NCBI GenBank assembly: GCA_946800325.1
Contig: OX326958.1
Coordinates: 26,514,914 to 26,578,913 of the forward strand
Reading direction: 5' to 3'
From: Luzula sylvatica
Lineage: Eukaryota; Streptophyta; Magnoliopsida; Poales; Juncaceae
DNA: 64,000 nucleotides
In this document: positions 11,787 through 22,709 of the stretch, one piece after another
Layout: each line of letters starts with the position of its first letter
How positions within the stretch are numbered: position 1 is the stretch's first letter
Translations under genes and position numbers: made by a program
Notes under the pieces: generated by a model
What the model saw: only the letters and a program-made list of their open reading frames with translations
The model's database searches: none
What the model was told of the DNA's origin: nothing

Positions 11787-12185
11787 TGAAAGAAATACAG
11801 TTTCGGAACAACCGTAAAAGTGTACATATAAGGATATATGAACATGAATGTTCATGGGTTGATTAAATGCATAATAGGATTGTGCAAAGTTAAGTTCCAA
11901 AGAGTGGTTCGTTCGAACTAACCATGGGATCCGTTCGAATGGACCGCTACGAGTATAAAATGGTTTTATACATATTCATTCCAGGGAGTGGTTCGTTCGA
12001 ACTAACCTTGGTGTTCGTTCGAACGGACTACTAGGAATGTAATTTGGAATTAACACAGAAATGAGGCAGAATATGGTTCGTTCCAACAAACCTTGTGGTA
12101 CGTTCCAACTAACCTCATGCTGGAAGTGTATATTGGATATACACAACCTTTCACCCAATCCTTATCCTATTTTAGTATAAATAGG

Positions 12186-12271
<86 letters not shown>

Positions 12272-12811
12272 AAAATCAGACTATTCAGTCAATTGAAGTC
12301 TAATTCAGTCCAGAAATTAAAGAGACTCTTATCACGTGTTGAAAGAGTGCGAAGAGAAAAAATGTTTTCTCCGTCTAGAGAAGCAAATGCGGTCATGCAA
12401 GTTCGCGGTGCATCGTTTAGGCAGGTGCATCCGCGACCGAGGTGCTACGACTCACGATGGATACAGATAGAGGAGCGGCACTTGTGGTTCTTCGTTTGTG
12501 ATCAAACCAGAGAAGTAAAGGAGCGAAAGGATGTGGAAACATGTGGACATGGGACGCACGAAGACAACTGGAGGCGTGTCAAGATGGTGGGAGACATGTG
12601 GTATGGGACGCACGGGATAGTCACCAACGTGACACCGAAGAAGAGAAGGATGCAAGCGATCAACCCGTCGTGCGTGATCAATTTCACGCTGGTAATCGTC
12701 TATCCTACTTTGCATCGAACCCTCGATATCGAAGCGTGATCTCGGGATTTGGGAACCGGACCGGGCCTTCATATCCGCTGCACGGGCCCGGGGACGGGAT
12801 GATTCCCAACA
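11787..12811 (+). mobile_element. 3' LTR of element B
   Basis: Runs from TGAAAG to CCCAACA, 1025 bp. U3 (11787-12185) carries paired TTCGTTCGAAC-like palindromes at about 11909, 11993 and, decayed, 12080, instead of the CGTCATGACG type of LTR-A. A TATA-like TAGTATAAATAGG precedes an 80-bp CT repeat. The 3' half is GC-rich and close to the U5 half of LTR-A, so the families share U5 but differ in U3. Long open frames on both strands in the GC-rich half are not supported as genes. Confidence 0.85.
12189..12269. repeat. (CT)40 microsatellite in the 3' LTR
   Basis: Uninterrupted CT dinucleotide run of about 81 bases just downstream of the TATA-like TATAAATAGG, so it would lie at the start of the LTR transcript. 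Confidence 0.98.
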
Positions 12812-13216
12812 TTTGCCGCAACCGAAAGACATATAGCTCGAGGTGGATACGAGTAGAGAAATCTCACGTGAGATTTTCTGGTGTGATCAATCGAGAGCAA
12901 AGTCGAGCAAGGTCGGAGACGAATCGGATCATATCCGATTGTATACGACAAAAGGAACTTCGAGCAAGGTGTCGAATCGCGCGGGCGTGGGACGTGCGTG
13001 TTACCGGATCGAAGCAAGCAAAGCAACTACGTAGTCAACCCGTTTATGTGATCAATTTCACGTGGTATGAATCTATGTCAATAATTATTATATTCATAGG
13101 TAGTTGCACGTAGTTCATGATTCGTACTTTCGAATCGGCGACGTGGTCCTCGGGATCGGGTCGGACCAGGCCTCACAATCCGCTGCGCGGGGCTCGGTAG
13201 TGACACCGATACCTAA
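12812..13216 (+). mobile_element. LTR-A, 3' part (U5 half) resuming after element B
   Basis: After the duplicated TTTGC the sequence continues CGCAACCGAAAG and follows the solo LTR (minus strand 8270 down to 7860) to GTAGTGACACCGATACCTAATA. That end corresponds to ACCCAACA of the solo LTR with the terminal CA mutated. Together with 3858-4391 this reconstructs one full LTR split by the copia insertion. Confidence 0.85.
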
Positions 13217-13254
13217 TAATTGTTATATTAGGGTCGGACCGGGCTTCATGAATC

Positions 13255-13385
13255 GTACTTAATGTTTTTTAACCATTGGATTTGCATTGAGATTTGTATT
13301 TTTTCATGATGATCATGAAATTTTGTGCACATCATTAAATGCACAAATCTCAATGTAAATTCAATGGTTAAAAAACATTAAGTAC
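13255..13385. mobile_element. Fold-back MITE with ~43-bp inverted arms
   Basis: Arms starting GTACTTAATGTTTTTTAACC are nearly perfect reverse complements of the right end (GGTTAAAAAACATTAAGTAC) and extend inward through ATTGAGATTTGT / ACAAATCTCAAT. The centre is a short TCATGATGATCATGA loop. No clear target duplication. An 18-bp palindrome GTACCAAATTTTTGGTAC overlaps the right edge (13382-13399). Confidence 0.8.
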
Positions 13386-13694
13386 CAAATTTTTGGTACC
13401 TAATTAAGTAGGTTAGCCTCTCTCATATTGAATGAGATGGATGCTTGGTGAAAACTCACGAAGATCAAGAGCTCAAAGGAAGACGTCATCATACAAGTAA
13501 TTTCCTCACTCCATATCAAAATTATTATCGCAAGCGAGAAACTTTTTTCCACCTTAAAATTATTTTTAAACTATATTTAAAACATAATTTTATAAACAAG
13601 AGTTTCGGAACAGTATCTGTTCGAACGTTATCCTGAACTGTTCGAACGGCATAAATAAGTTTCCAAACCAAAGGCAAAACACATTTAAAAAATA
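13386..13694. other. LTR-like remnant left of the MULE insertion
   Basis: No gene. Contains GTTCGAACG words (13618-13648) like those in the copia 3' LTR U3 and like 16209-16500 on the other side of the Mutator-like element. The MULE probably landed in an older LTR-like sequence. Confidence 0.4.
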
Positions 13695-16199
13695 GGGGCA
13701 ATTTCTTTTATATCCTTCAAAGAATTCAAAATAACAAATTTATCCCTCTAAAATAAACAATTACATATTTATCCCTTCTAAACTTAATTAGTATCATAAA
13801 TATCCTATTAAAACTTATAAATATTAAATTTATCCTTGCTGTTAAGTTCTTGTTAACTTTCTGTTAAATAAATTAGTATTCAAAATTTTAAAATAAATAA
13901 AATAACAAACATAAATTCTGATGGCAAAAATACCCTTCTCTTATTTCAAAAAGTAAAACCACCATACTAACTGGAGAGGCCAGTACAATGTTTCTCCCCT
14001 ACTTCTTTCTTCTTCGTGAACTCTCCGGTAGGCCTCTTCCCCTCGCCTTCCTTCTTCGCGATGCTTTCTTTCTTCACAAGATAAGGCCTACTGCTCGCTC
14101 GCTGAATCGACCTCTTCCGTTCTTTCTTCTTCGTGTGATATCGTTAGATAAGGCTGACTCTCAATCGACCTCACTAACTAAAGTTAAGACCTGCTCGTGA
14201 CTTTCTTCTTCGTGAGCTTTCTTTGTGCAACATTGTGAGACAAGACAAGGCCTGCTCTTCCCCTTCTTTCTTTTTCGTGAGCTTTCTTTGCGCAATAGCC
14301 TGAGATAAGGCCCACTGCATTTAGTCTTCTCCTTTCATTCTCTTCTCTTTAGTGAAATAACCCTAGATTGTAGTAAAATTCATCAATTTTGAAATAAATT
14401 TGGAGGTCGACGAAGCTCACAATATTACCACTGACTGCGATAACAATTTACAAAGATCATGAAATCAACTTTCCCGTATTAACTTGATTAAATTGTTTAT
14501 TACCACAGAAAATCATCAATTACAAATAAATCTCTCTCAAGATCATGGTAACAATTTACAAAGATCATGAAAACAACTTACAAATAAATTTAATTAGATT
14601 AACTTGAATAATTAAATTGTTTTCAAGTATTACAACATGATACCGATCAATGATTCTAAATAACTTTCCCGACTCGATCCCTACATGATTACAAATCGAT
14701 CACAACATGATTCTAAATAAATTTCCAACTCACTTACAAATATTACAAAGATGATTACAACATGATTACAAAGCTCACAACTCGATCCCGACTTGATCAT
14801 AACACGATTACAAAGATCACAACATGATTCTAAAAAAAATTCTAACTCGAACACAACACGATTACAACATTACAACACGGGAACATGAAACAATCTACAA
14901 GGATAATAATTTCTTTTTTTACAACACAACATGATTACAACATCACAATTTTCCCGACTCGATCATGAAACGTGTGAGCTACAGTAGTGCCCCCTGCTCG
15001 ACCAGTTCGTCTGCTTCGGTGCATTTAGTCATCAAAGCTAGTGAAGTGTTGTAGCAAACCCTAAACCTCCAAAGAATGGACCAAACTGAAACTTTGTTGT
15101 CTAAATTTAAATATGAGCAAATGATTCTCGATAAGTACCTGAACAATGAAGTGTAAAATGGATCAGGTATTTGGCGACTCTATAAGATCAGGTATTCCGC
15201 AACTCCTTTGCTGTCTTGAGATCAGGTGCGCCCTAAACCCAAAAAATAATTTCAAATTTTGAGAAAATGGAGAAAATCACAGTTCAAATTGTGAGAATAC
15301 TATTTCAAAAATCCCCAATTGAACTATTTCAATAATCCTTAATTGGAAAGTTTCGACAAGTACCTGAACAGTGAAGTATAAAATGGATCAAATGAGGCTT
15401 TTGTTGTCTTAAGATTAGGTATTTGGCGACTCCTTTGATGTCTTGAGATTAGGTGAGAATATTGTTTCAATAAATTGTGAGAAAATGGAGAAATGGAGAA
15501 ATTGTCAGATTCTTAACGGAGAAATTGTGAGAATACTATTTGATAACCTCCAATTGAACTATTCGAAAACCCCTAACTGGAAAATTTCGATAAATTTTGA
15601 GATTTGAAAGAATAAATATAGAAAATGAAAATTGAAATTTATACATAAATTGCCTTGAACATATCCAGTCGTTTTCTTCAACAGCTTTGCTATAAGTCGG
15701 CAACGTCGCCAAAATCGCACGAGATCGCGAGCTTAGTCACCAACGCCATTGTTCACGGTTTGGAGAAGAACAGCTTCAACAAGTTTGAGCTTCGCCAGCT
15801 TCGCCAGAGGTCGCCAACGTCGCCAAAATCACACGAGATCGCAAGCTCGCCAATCGCCATCGATATCCAATCGTCATTGTTCACGGGTTCGAGCTTCGCC
15901 AGGTTTGAGCTTTCTCTTTCTCGGGTTAGGGTTTGGGGTTAGACTTAGATCTAGAGGTATTATTAACGGGTTTGGATTTGAGGTTAAATTCTTAACAGTT
16001 TGGGTTTTGATTCTTAAAAGGATTAATGTTAGGGGTAAATTAGTCAACAAATTATTTTTCTGTTAATTCTAACTTGTCTGTTAAGTTTTGATAAATATGA
16101 AATAAATCAAGTTTAGAAGGGATAAATATGTAATTGTTCATTTTAGAGGGATAAATTTGTTATTTTTAATTTTTAGAAGGGCATAGGAGAAATTCCCCC
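13695..16199. mobile_element. Mutator-like element (non-autonomous MULE)
   Basis: A perfect 9-bp target duplication TAAAAAATA flanks it (13686-13694 and 16200-16208). Terminal inverted repeats of about 95 bp begin GGGGCAATTTC and, read in reverse complement from the right, GGGGGAATTTC. Inside the repeats share CAAATTTATCCCTCTAAAAT and ACATATTTATCCCTTCTAAA. A 9-bp duplication with long TIRs is the MULE hallmark. The ~2.3-kb interior has no recognisable transposase. Two GC-richer stretches (13985-14330, 15660-15950) might be captured host fragments, but I recognise no domain. Confidence 0.88.
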
Positions 16200-16208
16200 T
16201 AAAAAATA

Positions 16209-16684
16209 CACAGTCTGTTCGAAAGAAATTTTCCAGCCGTTCGAATCAACACCAATTATTTTGATACGCTATGCGGGCCAACAATATTTTGATGCATTCA
16301 AACATATCATAATATTAATTATCAAATATTTCTTAAACGACTGGTATGATATGATTATCTGAAATTTGTATAAAGTGTTCTAACGGCTCATACCGCCAGT
16401 TCGGCCGGATCTCCGTGATTTTAACCAATCTAGTCGTTGTCCTTTAAAAAAGTATATCCTTTACACCCGTTCGAATAGACTCATAGTTGTGTTCGAATGG
16501 AACTTGATAGATGCCGAATTTGCAAGCGCCTCCCCACAATATAAATAGTGAGGAACTCCCAACCATTTTATTCATCAAATTTTTAAGCAATATTATTTTT
16601 TAAAACACTCTCTCTCATGGGATATTATTTGTTAAATGCGTCTTGAGCGATATTAGCGAGAAGCCGAGCGACTCCATTAGTTAT
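16209..16684. other. LTR-like remnant right of the MULE insertion
   Basis: Repeated CGTTCGAA words (e.g. 16234, 16470) and a TATA-like AATATAAATAGTGAGG at 16539 suggest an LTR promoter region continuing from 13386-13694. No coding sequence recognised. Confidence 0.35.
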
Positions 16685-18368
16685 TGTTGACTTGTTTGAT
16701 GATATCCAAAACAATAATTGAGCTACTAATGTTTTCATTTAAGTGTGATTAATAGGAACACAACATATACACATATCATGAAGCACAACAACATACTTGA
16801 AATACATGGAAATCACGCAAGAAGAGTCACATTAGGAGCCACATAAGATCAAAATCTTTCCCGGTTTAATACGTCGAAGAAATCCGTAGATGAAGACCGA
16901 AGAACCAAACCCGTAGAAGACTCACCGAGAAACACCACGAAAATTACGACAACTCAACCGGGAGCGCTTACAAGACTTGAAGATCAACATCGAAAAATAC
17001 CGAAGAAGACGTGAAGATTCTCGGAGAAGACTTGAAGACACACACGATCTCAAACCACTATTTGGTATAGCCTAAACATATGCTAGAAATAGTGGACCAA
17101 ATCTCAAAACAGTCCACAAAATCAAAATTGGAAAAAAAAATCTCTAGATAGTCCAAAAATACACTATACGTCCGGACGCCAGGATCCACCGTCCGAAAGG
17201 TTGATTAGCCGCCCTAATACAGTACAGACGCTTTAGCCCAGCGTCCGCACGCTATGATTATTTTTTCTAATACCGTTCGGAGAGTTAGTTGATTTGTTTT
17301 CAATCCAAACCCCATTTCTCAGGATTTCAAAATTTGAACGTTGGGGGACGCTCTTGCCTTGTGTGGGGTGCAAATTTAGTATTTCTTGACTGGAGGGTGT
17401 CCCCTCACCCCCTATAAATAGGGAAACATTGTTGTGAGTATGTTTTGAGAAAAAATCTTGAGAGATCATGTGATTGTTTAAACCGGGAAACTCTAGCCAT
17501 TTGAGCTAAATTCTTGAGAGAAACTCTAGCCACCATTGTTGTGAGTATATTTTGAGTGCTCCATTGTTAGGCCTAGTCCAGATTTCAATATTATTTGGGA
17601 GTAACCTTAATCTAGAGAGTGTTCTAGAGAGATCATGTGATTGCTTGGATAGTTGTTATATCCGTTGTTTTGTAGAGCTGGTTTGGCATGTAAAGGCTCT
17701 ATGCCTTTGTTATCCTATAAAAAGGAAGAATGAATTCAATGAGGTGGCTGAGTTGTCAGAGTGAACTGGTACCACAAGTTCGCTAGTTCTGGAAGTCATT
17801 ATTGTAATATGAACTATTATAAGAAACTTCGTCACGTTTTGTGACGGCGAGACTATTCTCCGTAGACATAGTCATCATTCTGACTGAACTTCGTTATATA
17901 TTCGGGGAGGCTATTCTCCGGTATATTTGCTTGAGTCTTTTGAGGATCTTGAGATTTCCTCGGACTCGCACTATATTTGCGTGTGAATCTAAACTGCTGC
18001 ATCTATAGTTGCTTGAGTCATTCCGTAAGTTACATATCCATTTGTAACCAAGATTATTGTACACCAAGTGCGTTATTTACTTTCCCCTACTCGTAATTTT
18101 TATTTATTTTATCGGATTTTTTTATCGTTCTTATTTTTCTTTATTTTTATTTTCTGTTGGGTTTCTTGATCTTTATTTATTTATTTATTTACCGCTTTAC
18201 TCATAATAATTCACTTACAAGTACCTTTGTTAGCACAACATCTACTCTAAAAGTGACCATATATTTACATATTTAAATAGTTGCATAATATTAATTAAGT
18301 TTAGAAATTTCACATATAAGCGTATTCACCTCCCAACCTCCTCCCTATAGCTCTTTTCGGGACAACAA
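16685..18368 (+). mobile_element. Possible long LTR of a copia/SIRE-type element
   Basis: Starts TGTTGAC and may end GGGACAACA, giving TGTTG...CAACA ends. It has a strong TATA box in CCCCTATAAATAGGG at 17410 and a downstream region ending in a GCGTATTCACCTCCC...TATAGCTCTTTTC pattern commonly seen just before the primer site of large plant copia LTRs. The flanking 5-mers (GTTAT, ATTAC) do not match and no clean primer site follows. Boundaries are tentative. Confidence 0.35.
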
Positions 18369-18621
18369 TTACAACCTTGAGTGTGTTGGGCTCGTCTAAT
18401 GGTCTCTTCTTCAATTGACATTGCCTCACTCCTTTTTTCGTATCTTGAAACAGCCGAAAGACTACTTGAGTCTCGAGGGGAGTCGGTAGCCTCTCCCTGA
18501 GTCATGTTCGTCAGACCAGACAAAGAAGAAAACAAAAAAGGCAACGGTCTGAGCGAAGCGAGCAAGTCTTTACATTGCTGTTATTTGTTCAACCACACAA
18601 AATAAAGCGACCGACACACCG

Positions 18622-18655
<34 letters not shown>
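18622..18655. repeat. Homopolymer of 34 C
   Basis: Uninterrupted C run; the minus strand would be G34 and could form stacked G-quadruplexes. Exact length may be unreliable, since such runs are hard to sequence. Confidence 0.9.
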
Positions 18656-19960
18656 TTTGCATTTCATTCTCTATTTGGCCGTTGTAGTTTTAGTTTGTAG
18701 TTACGGAAATCGTAGTTTGTTGTGTGAAGTGATTCTTGCAATTGTAAACTCTTGTTCAAGTTAGTGACGAGATCGCCAAAAAGTCAAAGACGTAGGGCTA
18801 TTTGTGAACGCGAGAATCTCGTTAGTAAATGTAATCGGAATTTCGTAAATACCATGTGTTCATTCTCTCTGCATCAATCCCTACAAATACGATAACATCG
18901 TATCTCCCCTATTATTTACTGTTCGTAAAATTTTCTTTTGGCCTAACATGTGTACTTAGCTAATTTACACTTGCACATATTTATTTTATGTCGAATAATT
19001 TTAGTTAGACCTTAATAAATAGTTAAGCCAGAAAGTACTTATTTCCCCTCAAATGATCTCGGGCCAACAAGAATCATATATAATATAAGTAGGTTATATT
19101 TGTTTTTTAATATTAAAAATTTCAAAACTTAATGTAAATGAAAGAATAATTTACTTATTAAATATTCTTTTATAATAAATGAAGAAGACTCGTGAGTCCT
19201 GCATCCAAGACCGGTCCAAACATTTTAAGGACTCGAAGCCAATTTTTAAAAAAGATCATTTAAATTAATTTTTAAGAGAGAATAACTTACATATGTGATT
19301 ATATGATTGTGTGGCTTATTGGTTAAAGTTCTTGTTTTTTTTTTATAGATACAAGGTTGAAATCTTGTCAGACTAATTTTTTCTCATCTTTTAATTGTAT
19401 TTCGAAAAGAAAAGAAAATTATAGTTTGTAGGGATTCAAACACATGACATCTCACTAGATAGATAATTGTTCTACCAATAAATTACAAGACTTCTTATGA
19501 TTTGTGGTAATTATGTTTTAGTTATACTTATTTTTAACTAGATATATCATATTTTTTGAAAAAATTTGATCCCTTAAAATTTTGGACCCGAAGCATGAGC
19601 TTCACGGGTCTTACATATGGGTCAGTCCTGCCTTCATCCAATGATGTTAATGGATTGAAATTTTACTTATTAAATATATTAATAACTTATTCAAATTGTA
19701 AATATGTATTGATTATTGTTGTTGTTTTTGAAGTTGTAGATTTAGAAATAGCATATGATATTAAATATTTTTTATTATATTTTTACATAATTAAATTTTA
19801 ATACTGTTTTATTAATTAATTTCACTTTGAATTGACATCGTGTATAATATTCATTGCCTATCGGATGAAGCATTGGCTCCAACTAAACCCTTTCGACGAG
19901 AGAAAAGTAAGGTATAACCTCGCCCTCCTCACAACAAATTCAAATTCCCCACTAAATTTT
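18656..19960. other. Intergenic; possible decayed TE with tRNA-like word at 19300-19500
   Basis: No gene seen. Around 19187-19640 ACCGGTCC...CATTTTAAGG on the left and, inverted, GGGTCAGTCC / TTAAAATTTTGG on the right hint at a decayed inverted-repeat element. TTGGTTAAAGTTCTTG and GGTTGAAATCTTGTC near 19318-19371 resemble pol III A and B boxes but form no tRNA. Confidence 0.3.
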
Positions 19961-19968
19961 TTGCTGGA

Positions 19969-19977
19969 ATATAAATA
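19969..19977 (+). promoter_or_regulatory. TATA box of the long RTM2-like gene
   Basis: ATATAAATA (in GGAATATAAATATTG) lies about 110 bp before the start codon at 20084, a normal plant spacing. No heat-shock element (repeated nGAAn) was seen nearby. Confidence 0.6.
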
Positions 19978-20083
19978 TTGCCCTGAGAATTAACCAACAT
20001 CATCAATTAAACATAACAATTCCTTTAAACTGAACTTGTAAACCAAACCAAATAAAATCAGAGTTCTATTTACAAAGAAGAAT

Positions 20084-21161
20084 ATGGACACCAGAAGTGT
20101 ATCCTTCTCCAACCAGCGCACTTACGACGATTTCGTGCCTCCCCATCACGTTCTTCAAGAGGAAATAGCCGACACCCTCCTCCTCGAACTTGCAGGAACC
20201 TTTTCTTACCATCTTATATATGTTCAAGTTGTGTTTACCAAGTGTATTATTACATTATTAATACAGATGCATGTATATATGTGCAGGTTTCAAGAAGGAT
20301 CAAATCAAAGTGCAAATTGATAATTATGGAAAGCTGAGGATTAGCGGTGAGCGGCCCGTAGGAGGAAACAAGTGGGTTCGGTTCCGCAAGGAGCATCAAT
20401 GCCCCGAGAACTGCAACTTCAGCGGCATCCGTGCCAAATTTGAAAACGGCCTTGTCGCTATCACCTTGCCTAAAATCGTTGCCCCTAAACCACCATCAAA
20501 TCCAGATCTGACCACAGCCACTCAAGCTGAGAAGCCGGCATCTCAGCTAAATGAGCCAACTGCCAAAATTCCAGACCAAACCACCACCACCCAAGCTGAG
20601 AAGCCGGCATCTCAGCTAAATGAGCCAACTGCCAAAATTCCGGACCAAACCACCACCACCCAAGCTGAGAAGCCGGCATCTCAGCTAAATGAGCCAACTG
20701 CCAAAATTCCAGACCAAACCACCACCACCCAAGCTGATAAGCCAGCATCTCAGCTAAATGAGCCAGCAGCCAAAAGTCCTAATGCAACTTCTGATGCATT
20801 AGGTGGCCCCACAAGCAGTGAGAAGAAAGAGGAGAAAAGCGAACCTCTAGTTGATCCTGCAATCGATGAACAGAAGAAGATAGAAGAACCAAAAGACACG
20901 AGCAAGGATTCGAGTGAATCGGATCAGGACTCGGACTCAACAGATAGTGACGAAAGCGACATATCAGCATCGCCACCGGAGGAAATGATTTCTGGTAGCC
21001 GGCTTGAGATGTTGAAGCAGAAGATGGGAGGCTTGAGCACAAGCATGTATTGTTCCAAGAAGAAAATATGGATCGCGTTTTCGGTGATTGTGGTATCCAT
21101 TGGCGTGGCATTGTTGATCAACAAGTTGAATGACAACGCCTTCGAGGCTGATGGTATCTAA
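20084..21161 (+). CDS. RTM2-like: RTM2-like protein 1: HSP20-like domain, repeat region, C-terminal membrane anchor
   Basis: Two coding blocks, 20084-20195 and 20287-21161, together 328 residues. The first 37 residues plus the second block to about residue 101 form an alpha-crystallin/HSP20-like domain (FKKDQIKVQIDNYGKLRISG; GIRAKFENGLVAITLP). Residues ~105-200 carry four tandem 23-residue repeats rich in T, Q, P and A, then an acidic Ser/Asp/Glu region, then a single membrane segment (KKIWIAFSVIVVSIGVALLI) near residues 296-315. This is the architecture of Arabidopsis RTM2, a phloem-associated membrane protein restricting long-distance potyvirus movement. Oddity: the expected donor after GCAG reads GA, not GT, where the paralogs have GT. 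A canonical alternative pair (GT at 20240, AG at 20266) would keep frame but insert residues in the domain. Family call is firm; exact splicing is open. Confidence 0.85.
20503..20780 (+). repeat. Four 69-bp tandem repeats inside RTM2-like 1
   Basis: Four 69-bp units encode the 23-residue repeat containing QAEKPASQLNEPTAK. The middle two are nearly identical; the last has diverged (QADKPASQLNEPAAK). High similarity indicates recent unit duplication. Unit number is likely to vary between individuals. Confidence 0.95.
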
Positions 21162-22462
21162 GGTTGCCGTTACTGACGATTTGTAATATCTATGTTATAT
21201 AAAGGAAAATCGGAGAAGTCTCCGTGTGATGTATTGTTTGTCATCAATGTACAAAATTATCGATAGATCGTGAGAAATAACATTTAATTTGATTAAATTA
21301 AATTAATTCTATTTATATGGTCTTCGAGTTGGCTTAATTTTACTGTTATTTGAATTTATGCATTGATTAAATGCACTGTACAAATGGTTCAATTTCATCG
21401 AAAAGAAAAAGAAAAAGAAAAAAAGAGTAAAATTAGTTGGACTCAGTTAAACTTGAAACATCAATGATATTATTTTCTTTCATGTACAGCCTTTTGAAAA
21501 ACAGCCATAAAATTAATCATGTAACTCCATGTCTTCTGAAAGTACTCAAATTTTTAAAATTTACTTAGTTGGACATATGGATACGCTTTTTCTCATTTTG
21601 TTCTGATTTTAGCTCGATGCTCGCTCAAATTCGGATTGAAGATCGTCTGATAATAGCTCATTCAATTGTATCTCAAACCGGTTCGAGCCGAGCCGAGCCG
21701 AGCCAGCTCAAATCTGATCCTAGCCAAGCCAGTTTGAATTGAAACCGAGCCGAACTCGAGCCAAGTCCAAATTTGTTCGAGATTTACTCGTGGCTCGAGC
21801 TTGGCTCAGTTTGGATCCGTTCATTAACAGCCCTACCTTACCGTGATAATATTTCAAGCTCTGTGAACAGTTCATCTGTGCCAAAATAAAATTGGGAACT
21901 ATTGATGCCAATCAAGACATGAAGAGAAAATATATTCATGATTTTCTGTTATCAACATGGTACAAGTAATATATATTAATTCACTCGTTCAGATTTGTTA
22001 TTCAATAAACATAATTTTTGCTGTTGGATGATAAATTTTGGTGGCACGATGCAGTTTCAAATTTCACCCCTTTAAAGGTTAACATTAATATTGTTTTTTA
22101 TAAAGAGACTGATAATTTTTAAATTGATAGATATAATAGAAGTGCCAATGATTTATCTTTTTACGGAAGGATAATTTTTTTTTAACAAAACATACATAAA
22201 AGTTTCTCCAACAAAGTAATTCTAAATTGAAAACAGAATATAAATGACAAAAGTAATTCTAAATATTGTGTAATGAGTAAGATTGTCAACGGTTCGACAC
22301 GGTTTCGATAATGATCATACTAAATTCGTATCCAAACACGGATCCGGATATCATACTATCCGGTTCTGGACACGATTCTGATGTTGCCGACTTGCCGGGT
22401 ACAAATACATATGCGAATCCTTGTTTAGGCTCAGATATTATTCATATCATTAATAACCCTAG
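21162..22462. other. Spacer after RTM2-like 1
   Basis: AT-rich 3' flank with a short (GAGCC)n run near 21685. At 22280-22440 GGATCCGGATA-type words and a GATTGTCAACGG start resemble the hAT MITE at 60470. No gene recognised. Confidence 0.4.
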
Positions 22463-22595
22463 CTAAGGGGCAATAAGCTGTGTTAATAACTCAAGGCAAG
22501 AAGGCTATTAAGCCAAGTTTCACATTGAAGAAGAGTGAAATGGTAGACAAGGTAGATCTACTTCAACAAGCCTCCCCTTAGAAGAATCCTTGATA
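22463..22595 (+). promoter_or_regulatory. Conserved upstream module of RTM2-like genes, copy 1
   Basis: A ~120-bp block beginning AATAACTCAAGGCAAG and containing GACAAGGTAGATCTA and AGAAG...CC recurs at 26848 and 29308 in the same position before RTM2-like 3 and 4. Coding paralogs alone would not explain conservation here, so it is part of the duplicated unit and likely includes promoter sequence. Confidence 0.5.
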
Positions 22596-22709
22596 GCCAA
22601 AATCAAGGAATAAATTCCTTCTCCAGTTCTGCTCCTCATATGACATATATATCTTTCCTATCCTAACAATCCTTTATTCAAGCAACACCTTTAATTCCTA
22701 CCAACCAAA

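Larger units (their letters stand above)
4392..12811 (+). mobile_element. Decayed Ty1/copia retrotransposon (element B), nested in LTR-A
   Basis: Complete boundaries are visible: TTTGC at 4387-4391 and again at 12812-12816; a 5' LTR start TGAAAAAAATACAG and a 3' LTR start TGAAAGAAATACAG; a primer-binding site matching plant initiator tRNA-Met (4457-4468); a purine-rich tract before the 3' LTR. Protein relics lie in copia order: GAG-pre-integrase and integrase (6.25-6.66 kb, resuming 7.45-7.9 kb), reverse transcriptase (9.0-9.6 kb), RNase H (about 10.24 kb). Every frame is broken, so the element cannot encode a product. It contains two later insertions, an hAT-like element (6819-7450) and a solo LTR (7860-8786). 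Confidence 0.9.

Noticed and set aside
12093..13113. Several open frames of 60-190 codons on both strands
   Set aside because: They lie in CT repeats and the GC-rich U5 half of copia LTRs, overlap each other on both strands and match no domain. The LTR explanation covers the sequence.
15655..16066. Open frames of 95-105 codons inside the MULE
   Set aside because: Repetitive CGCCAACGTCGCC wording drives them; no start context, splice sites or domain. Possible captured DNA, but not a supportable gene.
19310..19500. tRNA gene or SINE head
   Set aside because: A- and B-box-like words are present, but no cloverleaf or anticodon arm could be formed and no SINE boundaries were seen.
20485..21136. 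Minus-strand frames across RTM2-like 1
   Set aside because: Shadows of the 69-bp coding repeats and acidic region on the plus strand.
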